Source: Sophora flavescens
Taxonomy: Eukaryota; Streptophyta; Magnoliopsida; Fabales; Fabaceae
Length of the DNA stretch: 64,000 nt
Direction of reading: 5' to 3'
Assembly (NCBI GenBank): GCA_030762895.1
Contig: JAUPTC010000016.1
Coordinates: forward strand, 620,001 to 684,000
Each line of letters starts with the position of its first letter. The first letter of the stretch is position 1. Shown one piece after another: positions 57,585-64,000 of this stretch. Position numbers and translations under genes: made by a program. The notes under the pieces are model-generated. The model searched no databases. It was not told where the DNA came from and worked only from the letters and a program-made list of their open reading frames with translations.

Positions 57585-57960
57585 GTTATTTAGCGACCAA
57601 AAATAGTGACCGAATTTGTTGGTTGCTGTTTGCAACCAAAATGGCGACCGATTGTAGGATCTACATGAAACACTGGTTATAGTTGATACTGCGACCGAAA
57701 TAGAAATCGAAATAGAGCGTAGCAGAATTATCGGTCGCTAAATAAAGGAAAATAAAGTCAAAACGTGCTGACTTTTCAGCGACCAAAATGGCGACCAAGT
57801 TAAATGCAACGGTTAAATTTTATTTATATTGGCGTCCGATATTAATTCGGTCGCTAAACGGCGCGTAAAAAAATTAAAATAGAGCGTGTTAGCGACTAAA
57901 TTTATGAATTCAAATTTCAAATTAACCCATTTAACGACCAAATAATTCGGTCGCTAAAAA
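57585..57960. repeat. 5' subterminal repeats of CACTA family C
   Basis: Repeated AGCGACCAAAA, GGCGACCGA, GGTCGCTAAA in both orientations. Confidence 0.8.
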
Positions 57961-58150
57961 TAAAATCCCCAAATCCAACAGATCCCCCTTTCATCCTCAC
58001 TTTTGCCCGAATCTCTCCTTCTCTCTCACCGTTTCTCTCTTTGTCTCGCGATCTCCGGCCACCACAGGATGCCTCGAGCCACCACCGTCATCCCCTCTCC
58101 TCCAGTAAGCTCTCATCTTCTCTGTCTCTCTCCATCCCCCTTTCTCTCTG

Positions 58151-58154
<4 letters not shown>

Positions 58155-58194
<40 letters not shown>
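58155..58194. repeat. (CT)n microsatellite
   Basis: About 20 uninterrupted CT units inside a longer C/T-rich stretch (58010-58370). Open frames across it on either strand are low-complexity artefacts. Confidence 0.95.
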
Positions 58195-58199
<5 letters not shown>

Positions 58200-58799
58200 C
58201 TCAGGTTCACTCTCATCCTCCTCCTCCGACCACCACTACCACCACCATCCTCCTCTTCCATAGGTAAGCTATCTTCTTCTCTCCTTTATCTCTCTCTATC
58301 TCGCGCTCTCTTTCTTACTCGATTATATCTCTCTCTGTCTAAGTTTCTCTCTCTATGTCTCTCTCAGGTGCTGCCACCTCCTCCTCCAACCACCACCACC
58401 ATCTCAAGGGACTCTGTTCACGCGACCACCACCCCCACAGTCTCCTCTGATCAGTTTTGTCTCAGGTTAGGGTTTAGAGAATGATTATTGATTATGTCTC
58501 AAGTAATCAACAATCATACTCTTTGTCAATCTTAAACAAGCAAACCATTAATGAAAAGACTTGGTCCATTGATAGTATGAAACATGATTATCATGATAGA
58601 CACTTAGACAGCAAGATGGACCTCCAAGAACTTATATGACACTTCATAGCTTTTCTAGACTATATTGATTGATTTACCTATTCAGGGCACTAGTGATTGG
58701 TAAATGCTCTTAAATTGGGGGTATTTTACTGTTATTGTAAACCCTCTTTGAATGTATTTTTTATTTCATTTTGACTGAAACTTGGTACTGTGAATATAG

Positions 58800-59100
58800 C
58801 TGCTCGAAAATGTACTTGACTGAAACTAAAGAGATGATGATGCTACTGTGAATGCAGCTAGTGTGCATTTTTTTATTTTCATTATTTTAATTTTATGCAA
58901 CATAACTGTATTCACTATTGACTAAAAAATGCTCAATTTTCAAGTATTATTATACTGGTCTTGATACTAAAAAATAACATAACTTGTGAAAACTTGTTAT
59001 GCTTGTTTGTTTAAAAATGCTGAATTTTCAAGTATTATTATACTAGCCTTGATACTAACAAATTAGAGAACTTGTTAAAACTTGTTATGCTTGTGTTTGT
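58800..59100. repeat. Short tandem duplication in CACTA-C 5' region
   Basis: ATTTTCAAGTATTATTATACT occurs at about 58936 and 59024, each followed by a CTTGATACTAA block and AACTTGTTATGCTTGT, a repeat of nearly 90 bp. A smaller duplication (TACTGTGAAT..AGCT) is at about 58787 and 58843. Confidence 0.8.
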
Positions 59101-60020
59101 GTTGTTTCTTTGTTACACACTTCTCTTTAGCACAAAGCATGTTGAAACTGATATTTTTATATGAGAGCTGGAGTGGGGTAGTAATCACATGGAATCTTGG
59201 ATAGAGCCAATAGAAAACGAAACTTAATCCCTTGTGTGTGGTGACTTGAAAAATAGATTTGCCAACTTTCTAGATTCTCATAGGCAATGTAAAGCTCATG
59301 CTTTTGAACCATCCCTTGTGTTTGATCTTTATTATGTTTTCCATTTTGTACATGTATTTTATTGGTTAAAGTTTTAATTCAGCATCTAACAATTAATGAA
59401 ACAACGCCAAATATCTGAAAAATGGACTTGTGAATTATGAATGCTACATGAAGTTACTCATGTGCCTTCACCTATATAGTTTAAGTTTTGAGAGACTTGA
59501 TTCATGATTTTGAAAAACATCGTAAACAAAACCGATAATTAAGAAAGTGAGTTGAGTGGTTCAAGATTCATGAGTACATCGAATTAGTTGCAAAGTGACA
59601 ATATACAAGAGCCTTAAATGTTAGTTTCTTAAATGTTAGTATTTGACAAGATTAATTTTATTTATGCATTATAGGTCATTGCTCTATTTCTCGTGAGTTG
59701 AAACCGAGTCCCTTCGTCCCCTCTCCATCTCCACAGGTAATCAATTGGTCGTAATGGCAATTTGTTGAACTTTTATATTACTAACTTGAATACAATTAAG
59801 TTGGCTCTAAGGATATTAATTTGATTTCATATTGTCTTATTATATTTATCAATTCCTGATCTTCTTGTCTGCGACTCCTCCCCTTATCCTTACTTGTTTT
59901 TGAATTTTATCGCATAGGTAAGTTCTCTCAATACTCTCTTTTAAGGTTCTGCTTTGTCTAAAAGGTTCTGATTGTGTGGTGCTTGTAATGTGTTATGTGA
60001 ATTATATATCTTGTTGTTTG

Positions 60021-60275
60021 TTAGTGGAGAGCTGAGCTCAATAGGAAGGTATCCTGCCTGAAAGGCAAGATGCAGATTGTGTGCTGATAATTTAATATTT
60101 ATGCTTGTATTTGCAATTATGTGTTGTTTGTTAGTGGAGAGCAGAGCTCAATAGGATGTGATCCCTGTCAAAAAAGTGGGATGCTTGTTGTGTGCTGCTA
60201 ATTTAGAAGTTTTGCATGTGTTTGACAATTATGTGTTACTTGTTAGTGGAGAGCGGTGCTCAATAGGATGTTTGC
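60021..60275. repeat. 110-bp tandem repeat in CACTA-C 5' region
   Basis: TTAGTGGAGAGC begins at 60021, 60131 and 60242, each followed by GCTCAATAGGA; a third unit is partial. Confidence 0.85.
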
Positions 60276-60395
60276 TACTATATTTTATCTAAGTTTGTAT
60301 TGAATTATGCTTCAATATATATTTGTTGAAGTATGCTGCAATCCTTATTAGTCAATGGTTTTATTTTCTGCTAGAGTTAATTATTAAGTTACGAA

Positions 60396-60790
60396 AGCCT
60401 TAGTTTCCTATTTGATATTCAATATTAATGAGCATGCGTACCTTCTCAAGGTACGCATGCTCATTGTATTGAATCTTGAATTGTCCAAGTGGGACAGTTT
60501 GGGAAAAAACCTTTTTCACACTCGTACAATAGTCATTTCCATGTTCAAATGCCTTATATACTTGTTGAAATCTCGGTCTGATGCATTTCCTTTTGTTCTC
60601 CTGGTGCATACTTGATCGCGGTGATTATCACCGTGCTCGAGTCGTGTACTTGGAGACCGATGGGAAATGCTGCCGAAATTTTGTTAAGGTATTTGAATAA
60701 GGGAATAACTATTATTAGCCGAGTGTGGTAAAGGTTTCTTCTCGAATGGGATAGGTTCATACCTTGTCATAAGAAAGAGATTGATGGAGT
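60396..60790 (+). promoter_or_regulatory. Conserved CACTA transposase leader, family C copy, with perfect 15-bp stem
   Basis: GAAAGCCTTAGTTTCC leads into a perfect hairpin: GAGCATGCGTACCTT (60430-60444), loop CTC, AAGGTACGCATGCTC (60448-60462). Then TGTCC..GGACA (60482-60496), CTTTTGTTCTCCTGGTGCATAC, a hairpin CGGTGAT..ATCACCG (60619-60633), GGAAATGCTGCCGAAATTTT and TCTCGAATGGGATAGG. Order and spacing match families A and B. Confidence 0.8.
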
Positions 60791-60855
60791 TATTGGAATG
60801 CACCGTAATATATAAGTGTTATTGTAGGGTTGGTCAGACTATTTAATTGGCAGCA

Positions 60856-63800
60856 ATGGATATTCCGGAGAATCGGAAATGGATGTATCGTAGGTTGGAT
60901 CGGAATAAACATCTTAGGGAAGAGTATAGAGTTGGAGTGTGTGAATTTATAGAGTTTGTTGTTAGCCAGGAGAGATTTATACGGCTGGGCAGTGATCATT
61001 TGAGGTGTCCTTGCAAAAGATGCAAGTGTCAATCTTTCAAAAGCATGGATGGAGTTGTAGCCGATCTTTATAAGAAGGGGTTCATTCCTGATTACAATTG
61101 GTGGAGTAACCATGGTGAGATGTTGGCTGATTTATACTCGGTTGTGTTTGAAGGTTTGTACTATGGAAATGGTGACCGAAGGGAAGAATTGAATCCATAT
61201 GAGCAGATGATAATGGATCATGCTGGACCATCGGTTGGTGTTGTACTAGAAGAAGATGGTGGAATGGGTTCCCAATACATAGAGGAGAATCCAAATCCCG
61301 AAGCTCAAAGATTCTATGATATGCTGAGTGCTGCATGATCTCCATTGTGGGAAGGATGTCGGGAGTGCACGGAGTTGTCGATGTGTATGGAATGGTTGAG
61401 TATCAAATCTGACTACAATATGCAAGAAGGTTGTTTGAATCGCCTCACCATGTCAGTGTCCAAGGCGTTGCCGAAAGACAATCGGAAGCCTACTAGTTTT
61501 TATCATGCTAAGAAGTCTGTGGAAAATTTGGGTCTGGGGTGTTTGAAAATTGATTGTTACCCGAATGGATGTATGTTGTACTATAAGGATGATTCAGTGG
61601 AGAGCATAACATGTTGTCGATTTTGTGGTGCGGATCGATATAAGACAACCACTAGGAGGGGCATTGAGAAGAAGACCACTCTAAAAAAGATGTGGTACTT
61701 TCCGCTCGTGCCAAGACTTACAAGATTGTACTCTTCGATGGCCACTGCAGCTCACATGAGGTGGCATAGTGAGCATGAGAGGGAGCACAATGTCTTGTGT
61801 CATACATCGGATGGAGAAGCTTGGAAGCTTTTTAATAGGGTTCATATAGCATTTTCGCAGGATCCTCGGAACGTCTGATTGGGGTTATCTACGAATGGAT
61901 TTAATCCTTTCGGGCAGTCTGGAAAAGCATACTCTTGTTGGACGGTTATCCTGACTCCGTACAATCTTCCCCCAGGGATGTGCATGAAGCGGGAGTTTAT
62001 GTTCCTAACAGTCATAATTCCAGGTCCGTCTAATCCAAAAGGTAAGATTGATGTGTACTTGCATCCGCGGATAGATGAGTTGACGATGCTGTGGAATGAT
62101 GGTGTGTTGACATATGACGTATCTTTGAGGCAGAATTTCATGATGAAAGCAGCTTTGATGTGGACAATCAATGACTTTCCCACCTATGGGATGATGTCGG
62201 GTTGGATGACCGCGGGGAAGCTTGGTTGCCTAATATGTATGGAGCGATCGAAGGCATTCATGCTTAAAAACAGTCGAAAGATCTTATATTTTGATTGTCA
62301 TCGTCAATTCCTTCCGGAAGATCATCCTTATAGGCGGAACAAGAATGCATTCAAGAAGCATTGTGCGGAGACAACACCGCCTCCACCACGTTTGTCTGGT
62401 CCTAATGTATAGCGGAGAGTACAGTACTTACCGCTCGTCCATGATTCCCAAGGAGAACATATTTCTGATTATGGTGTCAACCATAATTGGACAAAACAAA
62501 GTATATTTTGGAGGTTGCCGTATTAGAGGACGTAGCTACTCCGTCACAGCATTGATGTCATGCATATTGAGAGGAATGTATTTTTAAATGTGTTTGACAC
62601 TGTGATGGACTTCAAGGGGAGGACAAAGGATACAAATAAATCCCGATTGGATCTGGCTGAAATTTGTAATCAGAAGGAGCTTGAGTTGCAGGACGGTGGT
62701 CGTGGCAGACTTGTCAAACCGAAGGCAAGTTATACGCTAAGCAAAACACATAAAGTGACCGTCTGTAAGTGGGTTAAAGAACTAAAGTTACCGGATGGGT
62801 ATGCTTCCATTCTGGGTAGATGTGTTGACATTAAGGAAGCACAGTTACATGGAATGAAGAGTCATGAATGCCACGTGTTCATGCAACGGTTGCTTCCAAT
62901 TGCGTTCGATGCATTACCAAAACTTATTTGGAACCCACTTGTTGAGCTTAGCCACTTTTTCAGGGACCTTACATCGACAACACTAAATGTGAATCAATTA
63001 AAGGATATGGAAGTCAAGATACCCGTTTTGTTATGTAAGATGGAGCAAATCTTCTCACCGAGTTTCTTTGATTCAATGGAACACCTTCCAGTTCATCTAC
63101 CTTACGAAGCAAGAGTTGGTGGTCCAGTCCAATACCACTAGATGTATCCATTTGAGAGGTAAACAACATCAACTATTTTACTTAATACATATGAAATTCA
63201 TGGACACGAAATTATAGTTTAGCTTTCCCTAAAACTAGTAATTATTTGTATGTATCCCTCTTAATAGGTTCATGCACAAGGCACGAGTGGAAGGTTTCAT
63301 TTGTGAAGCATACTTAGTAGAGGAGACTTCCACTTTTGCCTCTTATTACTATCCGGATTAAGTTAACACTAGAAGGACAAGGATGCCTAGAAACGTTGAT
63401 TCGGGTGAAGGAAGTTCAACTAGTCCTCCTATATCAATATTCAACTATCCGAGCAGATTTAGTGGCAAATCAAAAGGATATTTCTTGGAGCAACGTGACA
63501 TTAATGTTGCTCATCTGTATATCCTTCAAAATTGTGAAGAGGTGGCGCCATATTTAGAGTAAGTTTCTATAATGTCTTTTATAAGTTCAATTGACATTTA
63601 TGATTATTAATCATCCTGCTGTTAATCTCCTATATGTAGGATGTATGGCAATTTTCTAAGGGATCTCCAACCTGACATTTCAAACGATCAGGTTGATCGA
63701 GAAATTACTTCTCACTTTGCTACGTGGTTCATTAAATATGTTGGTTAAGCATCTTCATTTGTTACAATACATTTTATCTCCTTAAATCTATAGCATGTAT

Positions 63801-64000
63801 AAGAATAATATAATATTCAATTTTTTAGGTACTAGATCCAAAAAACAATGTTCAAAATCCATTGTTGACAAATTTGGCATGGGGACCTAATAGATGGGTT
63901 ACATCATGGAATACTTACATTGTAAATGGATATAAATTTAACACAAAAACATGGACGGAAGGAATGCAATGATGTAACTATAGTGTTTGTGTGCGAGCCA
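60856..64000 (+). pseudogene. CACTA-C TNP2-type transposase (incomplete at window end)
   Basis: MDIPENRKWMYRRLDRNK, VCEFIEFVVSQ, LRCPCKRCKCQ and LYKKGFIPDYNWWSNHGE form the transposase-associated domain. TGA at 61336 precedes Transposase_21: LPKDNRKPTSFYHAKKSVEN, CYPNGCMLYYKDD, CRFCGADRYKT, MWYFPLVPRLTRLYSS, MRWHSEHERE, GEAWKLFNRVHIAFSQDPRN, a TGA at 61876 where other copies have Arg (VRLG), YNLPPGMCMKREFMF, NDFPTYGMMSGWMTAGKLGC. From 62560 MHIERNVFLNVFDTV, then DUF4218 (MKSHECHVFMQRLLPIAFDA, LLCKMEQIFSPSFFDSMEHL); the intron at about 63160-63267 splits MYPFER from FMHKARVEGFICEAYLVEE. A DUF4216-like part starts at about 63835. A TAA ends the frame at 62410 and TAG occurs at 63139. Confidence 0.93.

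Larger units (their letters stand above)
57571..64000 (+). mobile_element. CACTA family C element, 5' end and transposase gene (runs off window)
   Basis: Starts CACTACAAAAAAAGG at 57571. The 5' subterminal region (57585-57960) has about ten GCGACCGAAAT / GGTCGCTAAA motifs, unlike families A and B. Then come a C/T-rich stretch, about 2 kb of non-coding DNA with tandem repeats, the conserved leader and a TNP2-type transposase gene continuing past the window end. The 3' end and any TSD are not visible. Confidence 0.88.

Noticed and set aside
57997..58484. Several frames of RERERERE or SLSLSLS type
   Set aside because: Low-complexity translation of the (CT)n tract and C/T-rich stretch on both strands.
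1..64000. rRNA, tRNA, organelle or viral sequence
   Set aside because: No tRNA-like cloverleaf, rRNA core motif, plastid or mitochondrial gene, or viral polymerase or capsid motif was recognised on either strand.

Overview
The window is plant nuclear DNA, probably from a legume (inferred from the type of CACTA transposases, the short terminal-inverted-repeat elements and the LTR families; no diagnostic host gene is present). It is almost entirely transposable-element sequence. I see no intact host gene, rRNA, tRNA or organellar DNA. Nearly every coding region is a decayed transposase or retroelement gene.

Layout. (1) 1-20745 and 35025-55745 are two copies of one segmental duplication in direct orientation, about 35.0 kb apart. 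Each copy holds, in order: the remnant of a small-gene locus (locus 1) split by a deleted CACTA element (family A); a PIF/Harbinger transposon remnant split by a 4.1-kb solo LTR with a CATGT target-site duplication; a second small-gene locus (locus 2) with a TATA box and a signal-peptide-like exon; an old family-A 3' end; and a nearly full-length 9.6-kb CACTA element (family B) with TSD CTT. (2) 20738-35024 lies between the copies. It holds an inverted LTR fragment, another family-A CACTA element (D) interrupted by a truncated Athila-like LTR retrotransposon, the 3' part of a third small-gene locus, a tandem MITE dimer, two hAT-type MITEs with perfect 8-bp TSDs, a nested MITE pair, a Pack-MULE-like element with a 9-bp TSD and a nested MITE pair in the promoter of locus 1'. 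(3) 55746-57570 is degenerate spacer with LTR-related sequence. (4) From 57571 to the window end a third CACTA family (C) begins and runs off the window.

Working units. The CACTA elements follow the En/Spm plan: a TNP2-type transposase gene (Transpos_assoc, Transposase_21, DUF4218 and DUF4216 regions) and a second gene of the PTTA/Transposase_24 type, which in family B also carries a Ulp1-like protease region. All copies seen carry stops or frameshifts, so none looks autonomous.

Most notable: (a) an about 300-400-bp leader upstream of the transposase ORF, with hairpins kept despite sequence change, is shared by three CACTA families with unrelated termini; (b) a repeated small-gene locus (possible secreted peptide) forms a dispersed tandem array that has been a repeated target for transposons; (c) the duplicated block has uneven divergence, about 20 differences in the left 11 kb but clearly more than 1% in most of the CACTA-B part; (d) at one junction the two copies carry two different short palindromes in place of each other. 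All similarity statements come from reading by eye, not from alignment software or database searches.
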